Source: Chitinophagaceae bacterium
Lineage (GTDB): Bacteria > Bacteroidota > Bacteroidia > Chitinophagales > Chitinophagaceae
Assembly (NCBI GenBank): GCA_019752045.1
Contig: JAIEMP010000001.1
Span: 114,162-178,161, forward strand
Length of the DNA: 64,000 bases
Direction: 5' to 3'
Shown here: positions 16,489 through 24,427 of the stretch, in pieces
Position numbering within the stretch: position 1 is the stretch's first letter
How the letters are laid out: each line of letters starts with the position of its first letter
Made by a program: the position numbers and the translations under genes
The notes under the pieces: model-generated
Told to the model about the DNA's origin: nothing
The model's input: the letters and a program-made list of their open reading frames with translations, nothing else
The model's database searches: none

Positions 16489-17328
16489 TTACTTGAATAA
16501 GGGCAAAAGATGAGTGTGAAAGAAATGAGCGGCCTGCTGAAAACTATAACTCTTTTGACCAAATAATTTTACCCATCTGATACCGTACATGGCATTGGTT
16601 AAAAACAACTCGTCTGCATGCAGAAGGTCGGTAACCGAATAAGCGCCTTCCACAATTTGTACATTTGCTGAGTGTAACTGAGCAATTAAGTAATTCCGCA
16701 TTACCCCATTCACTCCACCTTCTTTTAAATGCGGAGTATGCAGCACATTGTCTTTCAAAAAAAACACATTCGCAATGGTTGCATCGCAAATACGCTGGTG
16801 TTGATTAAGTACCAATGCTTCGTTCCATTTTTGCTGCTTTGCAAATTGTGCTGCCAAGGCGTAGAGTTGATAATTATTACTTTTGAGATTAGAAAATGCA
16901 TCACAGGATTTCCAGCCATCTTCAAACAAACCGATATCCAACCCGTTTTCATTCATGCTGAATTCTTTATTTTCAATTGGCCAGCACTGAATTATATAGT
17001 TGAATGAAGTTGATGGCGTTTCCCACAAGCCCCCTTCTCCCTTACAAACTGTTATACGCACTCTTGCAGCATCTGTACATTTATTTTTTTGTGCTAATGC
17101 CAACACCTGTATTTTCAATACATCGCTGTTGAAATGTGCCGGTGCAGAAAAATACAATTGAGGCAATGATGTAATCAAACGGTTCCAGTGTGCATTCCAT
17201 AACGGCAGTTGATTGTTTTGCAAACGGATGGTTTCAAACAAACCTTCTCCATACCGAAAGGACCGGTTATCGGGATGAATGATTGCTTCATTTATACTGA
17301 TGATTTTACCGTTATAGTTGTAATACAT
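16489..17328 (-). CDS. Class IV PLP aminotransferase (aminodeoxychorismate lyase / BCAT-like)
   Basis: A 279-residue cytosolic protein of fold type IV. The opening INEAIIHPDNRSFRYGEGLFETIRL carries the conserved Arg and the GEGLFET motif. The PLP lysine is expected in SNLKSNNYQLYALA, Glu in WNEALVLN, and ANVFFLKDN plus GGVNGVMRNYL follow as phosphate-binding segments. I chose the ATG at 17328 (MYYNYNGK); an upstream ATG at 17373 would overlap a terminator. The size and sequence would fit aminodeoxychorismate lyase (pabC, 4-aminobenzoate for folate), but D-amino acid or branched-chain aminotransferase activity cannot be excluded. Confidence 0.85.
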   Translation of the reverse strand: MYYNYNGKIISINEAIIHPDNRSFRYGEGLFETIRLQNNQLPLWNAHWNRLITSLPQLYFSAPAHFNSDVLKIQVLALAQKNKCTDAARVRITVCKGEGGLWETPSTSFNYIIQCWPIENKEFSMNENGLDIGLFEDGWKSCDAFSNLKSNNYQLYALAAQFAKQQKWNEALVLNQHQRICDATIANVFFLKDNVLHTPHLKEGGVNGVMRNYLIAQLHSANVQIVEGAYSVTDLLHADELFLTNAMYGIRWVKLFGQKSYSFQQAAHFFHTHLLPLFK

Positions 17329-17363
17329 GATTGGGTGAGAAATAGAATACAAAAATAAAGAAA

Positions 17364-17389
17364 GGGGCGACACCTTTCAGTATCGCCCC
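17364..17389 (-). terminator. Intrinsic terminator after response regulator
   Basis: GGGGCGA (17364-17370) pairs with TCGCCCC (17383-17389). On the minus strand it is followed by TTTCTTTATTTTTG. The same T-rich stretch holds a TATTTTTG that could be a -7 box for the aminotransferase gene. Confidence 0.7.
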
Positions 17390-17414
17390 GGCAGTTGGTT
17401 TCAGTTTCGGCTTT

Positions 17415-18107
17415 TTAACCTTCTATAATGTTATGCTTAACAGCATACAAAATTAATCCGGCAGTTGACCTTGCTCCTATTTTTGATTTCAGTTTGTCTC
17501 TGATTGCTTCCACAGTTCGTGGACTTAAATCAACAATATCAGCAATTTCTTTTGTACTTTTTTCTTCGCACATGAGGCGCAGGATATTGATCTCTTTATC
17601 ATTGAGTTTCACATCATGCCCCATCACAGAATCGCCTTGGCGTTTCATTTTTAAGCCATCAATTAATGCCTTATTGGTCAGGGTGTTGAAGAAATATTCC
17701 TGCTCATGACAGGTTTTAATGGCTTCATAAATCACTTCACTGTCAGAATTTTTTGTGAGATAGGAGTTTGCTCCTAATTCCATCAGTTTGGTTATCATGG
17801 TATGCTCATCGTGCATGGTGAGCATAATGATTTTTATTTCGGGATACAATCGCTTTACTTCGGGTAAAGTTGCAATTCCATCCATAATCGGCATTTGTAC
17901 ATCCAGCAAAATCACATCGGGTTGAATTGATTTGAGCATGTTGAGCAAATGCATTCCATTATCAGCCTCAAAAATAACCTGGATGTCCTTTTTCATACCT
18001 AAGGCAGTTTTTACGCCTGCACGGTATAATACGTGGTCATCTGTAATGGCTACTTTAATTGTGTCTGTGGATTGTTCGTTTGGTTTAACGGTTTTCATTA
18101 CGTACAT
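17415..18107 (-). CDS. NarL/LuxR-type response regulator (orphan)
   Basis: A 230-residue two-component regulator. The receiver domain covers about residues 12-135: the acidic pair in ITDDHVLYRAG, phospho-acceptor Asp in PDVILLDVQMPIMDG, Thr in IIMLTMHDEHT and Lys in SYLTKNSDSE. The LuxR-type HTH is near 165-228 (LNDKEINILRLMCEEKSTKEIADIVDLSPRTVEAIRDKL). It ends GLILYAVKHNIIEG, a tail shared by the four regulators of this window. A second Met at codon 4 could be the start. There is no histidine kinase beside it, so its partner is elsewhere. Transcribed after another regulator, with a 119-bp gap. Confidence 0.92.
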   Translation of the reverse strand: MYVMKTVKPNEQSTDTIKVAITDDHVLYRAGVKTALGMKKDIQVIFEADNGMHLLNMLKSIQPDVILLDVQMPIMDGIATLPEVKRLYPEIKIIMLTMHDEHTMITKLMELGANSYLTKNSDSEVIYEAIKTCHEQEYFFNTLTNKALIDGLKMKRQGDSVMGHDVKLNDKEINILRLMCEEKSTKEIADIVDLSPRTVEAIRDKLKSKIGARSTAGLILYAVKHNIIEG

Positions 18108-18226
18108 AGGGTATGGGTTAAGAACGTATTTATATTATCTATCGCAATGCAAATTGACAAATTTTAACTGATTTTTTATTGGTACTACTACCTGACTTTA
18201 AACTTGTGGTTTTTACGCAGGCTGTT

Positions 18227-18886
18227 TTATTCGATCAAACGGTTGCGCATTCCGTACACAATTAAGCCGGCAATAGTCTTTGCCCCCACCTTATTTTTCA
18301 TGTTTTGGCGGATGGTTTCAATGGTTCGTGGGCTTAGAAAAACGAGTTTGGAAATTTCCTCGGTGGTTTTGTCTTCGGAGAGCAGTTTGAGGATCTGGAG
18401 TTCTTTGTCAGAAAACTTAGTGGTATTTGGATAAAACTGCTTGACGGTCTTTTTGTAGTTGAGCTTTAACAAAACGGCCTGATTCACCAGTTCATTAAAG
18501 TAAAAATCCTCGTTCATACAGGTGAGGATAGCTTCGTAAATTTCGTTAGGATCTGTTGTTTTTGTGAGGTAGGCATTGGCACCCATTTCCATCATTTTGC
18601 TCACCATCTGCTGGTCATCATACATACTCAGCACCACAATCTTTACTTCTTCATGCTCTTTACGTATCAGCTGCAGTGCATTTACACCATCCAGCTCCGG
18701 CATGCGGATGTCCATCAGTAAAATATCCGGCTTTTTAATAGCAAGCTTATGCATCATATCCTTGCCATCTTCAGCCTCCCAGATTAGTTTGAGGTGGGCT
18801 CTTCCGCCCAATGCCATTTTGATACCATCACGAAAGATTTTGTGATCGTCTGCAATGGCGAACTTAATGTTTGTTTCGAGAGACAT
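18227..18886 (-). CDS. NarL/LuxR-type response regulator (orphan)
   Basis: A 219-residue regulator with the same build as its downstream neighbour. Receiver: AIADDHKIFRDGIKMALG, Asp in PDILLMDIRMPELDG, KIVVLSMYDDQ, AYLTKTTDPNE. HTH: FSDKELQILKLLSEDKTTEEISKLVFLSPRTIETIRQNM, then GLIVYGMRNRLIE. All phosphorylation residues are kept. The two adjacent genes look like paralogues. A promoter of the Bacteroidota type lies at 18912-18941. No kinase gene adjoins it on either side. Confidence 0.92.
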   Translation of the reverse strand: MSLETNIKFAIADDHKIFRDGIKMALGGRAHLKLIWEAEDGKDMMHKLAIKKPDILLMDIRMPELDGVNALQLIRKEHEEVKIVVLSMYDDQQMVSKMMEMGANAYLTKTTDPNEIYEAILTCMNEDFYFNELVNQAVLLKLNYKKTVKQFYPNTTKFSDKELQILKLLSEDKTTEEISKLVFLSPRTIETIRQNMKNKVGAKTIAGLIVYGMRNRLIE

Positions 18887-18911
18887 GGGATATTGTGGTT
18901 TTTAGGTATTG

Positions 18912-18941
18912 CAAAGTACTCTACTATATCCAAACTTCAAA
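18912..18941 (-). promoter_or_regulatory. Candidate Bacteroidota promoter of response regulator gene
   Basis: On the minus strand TTTG (18938-18941) is followed by exactly 19 bases and TACTTTG (18912-18918), close to the TTTG-N19-TAnnTTTG consensus but one base short inside the -7 box. It lies 25 bp before the ATG. Confidence 0.5.
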
Positions 18942-18998
18942 GAATGTAAGGGGAATTCTGCTGTAAAGGCAGGAAGATTTGGCTGAAATGATCCTTTC

Positions 18999-19022
18999 AA
19001 AAAGCATAATGGAGCATTATGC
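18999..19022 (-). terminator. Intrinsic terminator
   Basis: GCATAATG (19004-19011), GAG, CATTATGC (19015-19022). Read on the minus strand the stem is followed by TTTTT. It lies downstream of the frameshifted beta-barrel gene. Confidence 0.65.
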
Positions 19023-19146
19023 ATTCCTTTTTGTGCTAAAACCACCTTGGTAATCTGATTAGAAATAATAAAAAAATAGGCTTAATTTAAATAAGAACCT
19101 CTTATCCCTGTTCGGAATAATGGTTTCTCTACCAATATAAGTCACA

Positions 19147-19750
19147 TTAGAAACGATGGCCAATTGTAAAAGATAACGATGAAATGTTGTCACCATTTGT
19201 GTCGAATTGAAACGAACCAGAAAGCCCTATTACTATTTTATTTGAAATAATGAAGTTATAGGCTATTTGAGGCGATAGCCCTATTGCAAGAGTTTTTTGT
19301 GGTGTCCGATTATTGAAAATAATTACCGGAAAAGGTAAGCTTGTAATTGGCTCATATAAAATTATAACATTATCATAGTAGGATGATGATTGATACCTTA
19401 ATGGAACCCCGATTTTAAATAATAATGAATTCTTATCTGATTTAATAAAGTCATATCCGAATGAAAAAACTGTTTGAAAACCAGCTGTTGTATATCGGAT
19501 GGAGCCGTCAATTGCATTTCCTGATGGATATTCAAACAATAAGGGAATATTTCCATCATGAATTGTGCTGCCCAATGATAAACTCCAGATTAATCTTTGT
19601 TTAATCTGTATATTGTATTCTACACTAAAGCCCCAACCTCTGATATCACCAGTTCCATGGATAGAACGGGAAATATTCAGGTTTAAGCTTTTTTGAGCAA
19701 TACAGTTCGTTGAAATTAAAAAAAGATAAATAAGGAGGAAAAATTTTCAT
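19147..19750 (-). pseudogene. Frameshifted outer-membrane beta-barrel protein gene
   Basis: An open frame ends at 19147 in ...SFTIGHRF, a terminal Phe after alternating strands as in beta-barrels. Traced upstream it stays open to about 19747 and encodes a signal-like segment FFLLIYLFLISTNCIAQ, then SLNLNISRSIHGTGD. The only suitable ATG (19750) is out of frame by one base: the sequence begins ATG, four A, five T, CC. Removing one A (or one T) would give MKFFLL (or MKIFLL) joined in frame to the signal peptide. As written the frame has a TGA there and no good start, so it is either a pseudogene, a phase-variable gene with the switch at the homopolymer, or a sequencing error. A TTG at 19575 would give only 142 residues without a signal peptide. 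Confidence 0.55.
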
Positions 19751-19793
19751 TGTTGCCATTTGAAAAAATTGTAGAATAAATTTAGTTTAATTT

Positions 19794-19834
19794 AAAAAAA
19801 ACATACCGTTATTCCAGTTCGAAATAACGGTATG
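19794..19834 (-). terminator. Intrinsic terminator after lipoprotein/membrane protein pair
   Basis: A perfect 12-bp stem CATACCGTTATT (19802-19813) / AATAACGGTATG (19823-19834) with a 9-nt loop, followed on the minus strand by eight T. A weaker relative (AACC..TTAT..TGTTCGG..ATAATGGTT) lies at about 19097-19124, after the next gene. Confidence 0.8.
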
Positions 19835-19980
19835 CTCTATCCACTTTTCAGAAGTTTTAATTCGTGCTGTAAATTGATAATATGGGCTGAGATTGATTCT
19901 TCAACCCATATTGCATAAATACTATCATTCCCAGAAATATTTGTTTATTATTACCTTTATTTAATAATTATTATGTCTAG

Positions 19981-20235
19981 TCACAACGAATAAAGGTCTT
20001 TAGCAAATCTTAAATTCCAGAAAGGAATAAGTGTTTTTGGAATCTCACTTTTTTCAATCTTATTAAGCAAGAATAATCTAATCCCTGAAATTAAAGGATG
20101 ATAAATAATTCCATAAAATAATAAACTAATTGTAAAAAATACTGAGGTTATATCTCCTTTTTTCAGAAATAAAATTAATAGTAATAATGGAGTTATTATC
20201 ATGAAGTAATAAAAAAATGAAAACTTTAAATTCAT
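19981..20235 (-). CDS. Small membrane protein of unknown function
   Basis: An 84-residue protein with two or three hydrophobic segments (about residues 5-26 FSFFYYFMIITPLLLLILFL, 31-45 TSVFFTISLLFYGII and a weaker one at 47-58), then a basic/amphipathic tail KIEKSEIPKTLIPFWNLRFAKDLYSL. I do not recognise the family. It starts 18 bp after a lipoprotein gene with an odd cysteine-bearing hydrophobic tail, and a strong terminator follows, so the two form one transcript. Size, topology and position are what one would expect of an immunity or accessory membrane protein, but that is inference only. Confidence 0.6.
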   Translation of the reverse strand: MNLKFSFFYYFMIITPLLLLILFLKKGDITSVFFTISLLFYGIIYHPLISGIRLFLLNKIEKSEIPKTLIPFWNLRFAKDLYSL

Positions 20236-20253
20236 AATTAGTAAAATTAAAAG

Positions 20254-20892
20254 TTATAAACAATTTTTGGCGGCACAAGCAGCTGCGATTGCAACAGCGG
20301 TTTGAGGTAAAAAAGCTGACTGTATTCCTAACCATACCGAAGTCCATCCATGATTGGAATAAGCATCAGCTATACAATTTGCAGTAGCTTGCCCACAATC
20401 AAAAACTCTCTGTTGAAAATTTACATGACTATATCTAGAATTCATAACTTCTACTTTATTATCATGTATTATCAAGTGTAACAGAGTTCCACTCTCCAAG
20501 TCATAATACTTTATAGACTTTCGATTCTCAATTGCAACAAGTTTGGGGCTTCCAATTTTATCTCCATTTCTAACAAGCATAAAAGTATATATTATTTCTG
20601 TATCTCTTGTTTTTAAATTTACCCCAAGAGCTTCGCCGATTTGTCCTTTTTCTGAAGCAATAAATGATTTATTAAAATCAACTTCATTCATAATAATGTT
20701 TGGATCAATCTGATGAATTGAATTAATGAATGAACTTAAACTTGAAGAAATCTTTATTACAGTTTCGTTGTCATTCAAAAATGAAAATTGAAGATTTTCC
20801 GGTTTTATTAACTCTTCTGTTTCAGCTTTTTTATTACAAGCAGAGAAAATAAAAATTACCAAAAGAGAAAGCATCAAATGTGTTTTTTTCAT
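20254..20892 (-). CDS. Lipoprotein with C-terminal hydrophobic four-cysteine tail
   Basis: A 212-residue protein I cannot name. From the ATG at 20892 it opens MKKTHLMLSLLVIFIFSACNKK, a lipoprotein signal with an SAC lipobox; the ATG at 20961 would put 23 hydrophilic residues before it. Residues about 25-160 form a soluble domain. The last 47 residues differ in character: Cys166 and Cys173 (CGQATANC), NHGWTSVWLGIQSAFLP, then the small hydrophobic helix AVAIAAACAAKNCL with Cys206 and Cys211 at the very end. The tail looks like a membrane-active or disulfide-closed mini-domain joined to a lipoprotein. The next gene is a small membrane protein. Confidence 0.7.
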   Translation of the reverse strand: MKKTHLMLSLLVIFIFSACNKKAETEELIKPENLQFSFLNDNETVIKISSSLSSFINSIHQIDPNIIMNEVDFNKSFIASEKGQIGEALGVNLKTRDTEIIYTFMLVRNGDKIGSPKLVAIENRKSIKYYDLESGTLLHLIIHDNKVEVMNSRYSHVNFQQRVFDCGQATANCIADAYSNHGWTSVWLGIQSAFLPQTAVAIAAACAAKNCL

Positions 20893-21495
20893 TTTGTAAA
20901 AATTTTTAAGTTTTCCTACCTTCAGATTAAGCGCTGTGTCAGAATATTCCGCTGAAGGCATGATTTGATTTTCTTCTTATTCTTCTGCGTCATTTTGCAA
21001 GGCTCTTTTCGTCCTGTTTTGATAGTAGAAGTTAGATTTTTGAAAAAGCATTTATGCCAACTAAACTTTTTTTATTTATGAATGCTAAAAAATGAGCATT
21101 ACGAGGGATTGTTTTTGGAATTTAACTGAACTCAACTTTGCCAGTGGTAAACTGCCAGGCATCAGCATTCCCATACGGTTACCAGCCGTAATATGTTTCA
21201 AAAAGGTGTTTCTCAGAGATAACAACATCTCACTAAACCACATATCTCAGTTTTATATTAATTAAGCCCAATTTAAAAAGGTGTTCTTCCCTAACTGAGC
21301 AAAAAGAAACTAAACAAACAAAGCAGGTCATGTAAGCCTGTTAGCTTCCATTTTCATTTGTAATCTCAAAACTAATAGCTGCAGAAAACAAAGCAAAGAG
21401 AAAAACATCCGCATTTAAACGTTTTTTTCTCCGTTGCAAAAAGGGAAAAGTTTAGTTACTTCATGTTGTGGAGCAATAATAATATTTGATCTTAT
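20893..21495. other. Intergenic region between divergent units
   Basis: About 600 bp without a supportable gene. It separates the minus-strand lipoprotein from the plus-strand sensor operon. Two direct copies of AAAAAGGTGTT occur at about 21200 and 21280. The bases before 21496 read TAATATTTG, near the phylum -7 consensus but with one extra base and no matching -33 box. Confidence 0.4.
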
Positions 21496-22128
21496 ATGCA
21501 TACTGCTGACATAATTCTTGATTATATTTTACACCTCACTTGTATTACAGCAATTATCATAGGCTCAATTAAAATAAAAGAGCGCTCTCTTTTTTTGATA
21601 CTTTTCGTCCTTATGATGTCTGAAATAAGCAACGCAGCGAAGTTATTTGGATACTCACCTCTGCTATTCTGGAATATTTTTATATTCACCGAGTTTACTT
21701 TATACATTCTTTACTTAGGTTTTTTGATACACAGAAAACAATTTGTTTTTCTAATTTCGTTATCACTCCTGAGTTTTTCTTTGTTTCTCAGTAATCCTGA
21801 CATCGGTTATGAAACTTTTAGTGTTCATTCGTTGCTGCTCATTATTGCACCTCCATTAATAATTATACTGGGTTGTTTTTTTTACCTTAGAAATACTTTA
21901 TTAGCTGATTATAAGTCAGATTTCTTTACCCTTTCATCTTTTTGGCTAATTCTTGGCTTTTTATGTTTATTTCTGGTACGTGTGTTATGCCAGGCCTCCT
22001 CATTCATTTTATACAATAACCAACCAATGTTCAGAGAATTATCCGGGAACATCATTCAAACTTTTTATATACTATTTTATTTATTTTCAATAAAAGCCTT
22101 TTTATGCAGCAAACGGAAATACAGATGA
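21496..22128 (+). CDS. Multi-spanning membrane protein, first gene of a sensor module
   Basis: A 210-residue very hydrophobic protein with about six or seven membrane helices (from ILDYILHLTCITAIIIGSIKI to FYILFYLFSIKAFLCSK) and short loops. I do not recognise a family name. It overlaps the following histidine kinase gene by 25 bp and leads the three-gene unit membrane protein, kinase, regulator. The same order is repeated at 24428-26635. By analogy with split sensors in which a membrane protein detects the signal and passes it to a kinase, it may be the sensory partner; no ligand can be guessed. Confidence 0.75.
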   Translation: MHTADIILDYILHLTCITAIIIGSIKIKERSLFLILFVLMMSEISNAAKLFGYSPLLFWNIFIFTEFTLYILYLGFLIHRKQFVFLISLSLLSFSLFLSNPDIGYETFSVHSLLLIIAPPLIIILGCFFYLRNTLLADYKSDFFTLSSFWLILGFLCLFLVRVLCQASSFILYNNQPMFRELSGNIIQTFYILFYLFSIKAFLCSKRKYR

Positions 22129-22892
22129 TTGTGTTTCTTATTTTTATCGTGCTTTTTGTTCTAATGCTTTTTGCATTAATTGTACTTATCTTTTTTGCTT
22201 ACAGAAAAAAACAGGCATTGCACTTTGAAAAAGAAAATATCCTTAAAGCTGAACATGAAAAACAGCTCATTGCCAGCCGTATGGAAATTCATGAATCAAC
22301 CTTAACAGAAATATCCCGTGAAATTCACGATAATATAAACCTGTCTCTAACTCTCGCCAAGCTGCAGTTAAATACCATTTCATGGAATGATGTGGATGCA
22401 AGCAAACTCGTCGTTTGTTCCTGTGCCGACCTGATAAGTAAAACCATTGATGAGCTGAGCAATCTTTCACGTAGCCTTAATGCAGATATTATTACATCGC
22501 AGGGATTAATCAATGCTCTGGAAGCGGAGGTTGAACGAATTAACCGTTCTGCAAAGATTAATATAATGATGCATATTTTTGGCAAAACCAAATTTCTTGA
22601 ATCACAAAAGGAGCTGATCCTTTTCCGCATCATACAGGAAGCTCTACAGAATATTATTAAGCATGCAGCCGCAGGAGTTGTTCGGTTTGATCTGTATTTT
22701 CAGGAAGAAGAGTTGCAGATCTGTATTGCCGATGATGGAATTGGATATTCTGCGCCTCACTCAAAACAAAATGGCGCAGGTATTACCAATATGCAGGCAA
22801 GAGTGGCCGCATTAAAAGGAAATTTCAAATTAAAAGGTATTCAGAATAAAGGAACAACAATTACTATAACAATTCCCTATACCGGTATATGA
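22104..22892 (+). CDS. Sensor histidine kinase (HisKA_3, NarX/DesK type)
   Basis: A 262-residue kinase with one N-terminal membrane helix (about residues 9-32, IVFLIFIVLFVLMLFALIVLIF), a coiled-coil stretch rich in Glu/Lys (33-65), the HisKA_3 dimerisation helix with phospho-acceptor His75 in SREIHDNINLS, and an HATPase domain with EALQNIIKHA (N box), CIADDGIGY (G1) and GAGITNMQARV (G2). It has no periplasmic sensory domain, so the signal must come from a partner, probably the membrane protein just upstream whose gene overlaps this one. The stop overlaps the start of the cognate regulator by 4 bp (ATGA). Confidence 0.92.
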   Translation: MQQTEIQMIVFLIFIVLFVLMLFALIVLIFFAYRKKQALHFEKENILKAEHEKQLIASRMEIHESTLTEISREIHDNINLSLTLAKLQLNTISWNDVDASKLVVCSCADLISKTIDELSNLSRSLNADIITSQGLINALEAEVERINRSAKINIMMHIFGKTKFLESQKELILFRIIQEALQNIIKHAAAGVVRFDLYFQEEELQICIADDGIGYSAPHSKQNGAGITNMQARVAALKGNFKLKGIQNKGTTITITIPYTGI

Positions 22893-23554
22893 CAGATGAT
22901 CAACAAAAAATAAAAGTGCTGATTGCAGACGATCATGTGCTGCTCCGAAATGCGCTTGCCAGCTTAATTGATCGTTTTCTTACCTGCCGGGTTGTTTTCG
23001 AGGCAGGAAACGGGTTAGAAGTAATGAAATGCTTAAAAAGCGGGAACATACCCGATATTATTCTGCTCGATCTGAATATGCCTGAAATGGATGGGTTTGA
23101 AACAGCAGAGCAGCTACAGCTTCAATACCCGGATATTAAAGTGATGGCTGTAACAATGTATGACTCAGAGCTATCATTGATTCGTTTACTGCAATTTTCT
23201 GTAAAGGGGTTTCTACGCAAAGATATTCAGCCTGCTGAACTGAAAACTGCCATAGAAACACTGCACAAAGAAGGTTATTATCATTCCAATTATCTTGGAA
23301 GCAAGCTCTCGGGTTTGTTTATAAAAGTAAAAGAAAATAAACGTAAAATTGATGAAGCCCTGTTACAGGAGGAAGAATTAATTTTTTTGAAGCATGCCGC
23401 AACTGATAAAACCTACAAAGAAATTGCCATGACTATGGCATTAAGTCCAAGGGCAATTGACCGTTTAAGAGACCAATTATTTGTAAAATTAGATGTTAAA
23501 AGCAGGGTTGGACTGGCAATCTATGCAGTAAAGAATGGAATTATAAGATTTTAA
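22889..23554 (+). CDS. NarL/LuxR-type response regulator
   Basis: A 221-residue cognate regulator of the kinase that overlaps it by 4 bp. Receiver: LIADDHVLLRNALASLI, Asp in PDIILLDLNMPEMDG, MAVTMYDSE, GFLRKDIQPAE. HTH: LLQEEELIFLKHAATDKTYKEIAMTMALSPRAIDRLRDQL, ending GLAIYAVKNGIIRF. All receiver residues are present. The recognition helix (SPRAIDRLRDQL) departs from the SPRTVEAI(R/K)D(K/R)L of the neighbouring regulators, suggesting a different DNA target. Confidence 0.92.
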   Translation: MTDDQQKIKVLIADDHVLLRNALASLIDRFLTCRVVFEAGNGLEVMKCLKSGNIPDIILLDLNMPEMDGFETAEQLQLQYPDIKVMAVTMYDSELSLIRLLQFSVKGFLRKDIQPAELKTAIETLHKEGYYHSNYLGSKLSGLFIKVKENKRKIDEALLQEEELIFLKHAATDKTYKEIAMTMALSPRAIDRLRDQLFVKLDVKSRVGLAIYAVKNGIIRF

Positions 23555-24007
23555 ATTGAATGCAGGTCTTTTAAAATCAGTTGAAGTTTTATAGAAATGA
23601 GCTTACGTTAATTGCAGTTTTTTCAATAATTTTACATCGCAAGTTAACCGAAGATCTTTTAGTAAGGAACTATACAATTTAGCTAGCCAACACACCTCGT
23701 CTAGGCAATTTGAGCAATTTTACTAAGTATTTTCACTTACTCACATTTTTTGCACATCGCACTCCTACGTAGAGCTTTTCCCAATCATTAATCGTTAATT
23801 CACTATTACTAAACTAGTAATTTTACGCAAAACTAATCGTATTATTGCTTTAGTCTTATTACTTATTTAATAGGATTAAAATTATAACTAATTGAATTAT
23901 AATAATATAATAGAAAGCGATTACCTTATCCACATCCCTGCCTCTTGCGCAGCTATTCAATTTTCAAAAATTTAGCAGCATTAATATAACTTCTCAAACC
24001 TACAACT
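23555..24007. other. AT-rich intergenic region
   Basis: About 450 bp with no gene. The part from about 23770 to 23930 is very AT-rich, with a small hairpin ATTACTA/TAGTAAT at 23805-23821. It probably holds the promoter of the gene at 24008, but I cannot place it. Confidence 0.4.
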
Positions 24008-24361
24008 ATGCAAAAAGAATTACTTCAAAAACCCCAGATTGAGGCCATTGGTAAGCACATTGGCTATGAAGCCGGCGAAGAAATGGTAAAACGTTTTTAC
24101 GACAAACATCCTGATCAGGCTTTTGGTCACATTGTAGGCCGTGAAATCATTGAAAAAATCTTAGCTCAGCCTGATTGTGCTGGAATTGGTGTATTACCTG
24201 CTTACAATGACCAAGGTCAACGTCAGCTGGTATTTGTTGGTTTAACAAGCAATGGCAAACCAATATTACAGTTCAATGTAATTAACATGGCTGGTCAGAT
24301 TGTAAGTGAAGAGGGACTAGTTGCTGACCGTTTTGTAACTGATTCTTGGGGTGCCAAATAG
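24008..24361 (+). CDS. Conserved-looking small cytosolic protein of unknown function
   Basis: A 117-residue soluble protein without signal peptide or membrane segment. It has a helical first half (QKPQIEAIGKHIGYEAGEEMVKRFYDKHPDQAFGHIVGREIIEKIL) and a second half of likely beta strands (CAGIGVLPAYNDQGQRQLVFVGLTS, GKPILQFNVIN). The well-balanced composition and clean codon usage make it a real gene. I do not know the family. It stands between two three-gene sensor modules and after a long AT-rich leader, which suggests its own regulated promoter. Confidence 0.75.
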   Translation: MQKELLQKPQIEAIGKHIGYEAGEEMVKRFYDKHPDQAFGHIVGREIIEKILAQPDCAGIGVLPAYNDQGQRQLVFVGLTSNGKPILQFNVINMAGQIVSEEGLVADRFVTDSWGAK

Positions 24362-24427
24362 AATAAAGAATCCTTTAATTACTGTTTTACTTTCTTCTTC
24401 AGTATATTTGAAACATAAACAAGTATA

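Noticed and set aside
18330..18345. GGTTCGTG core of the palindromic repeat seen in the response regulator gene
   Set aside because: It is an isolated match in a conserved HTH codon stretch (SPRTIE) with no hairpin partner.
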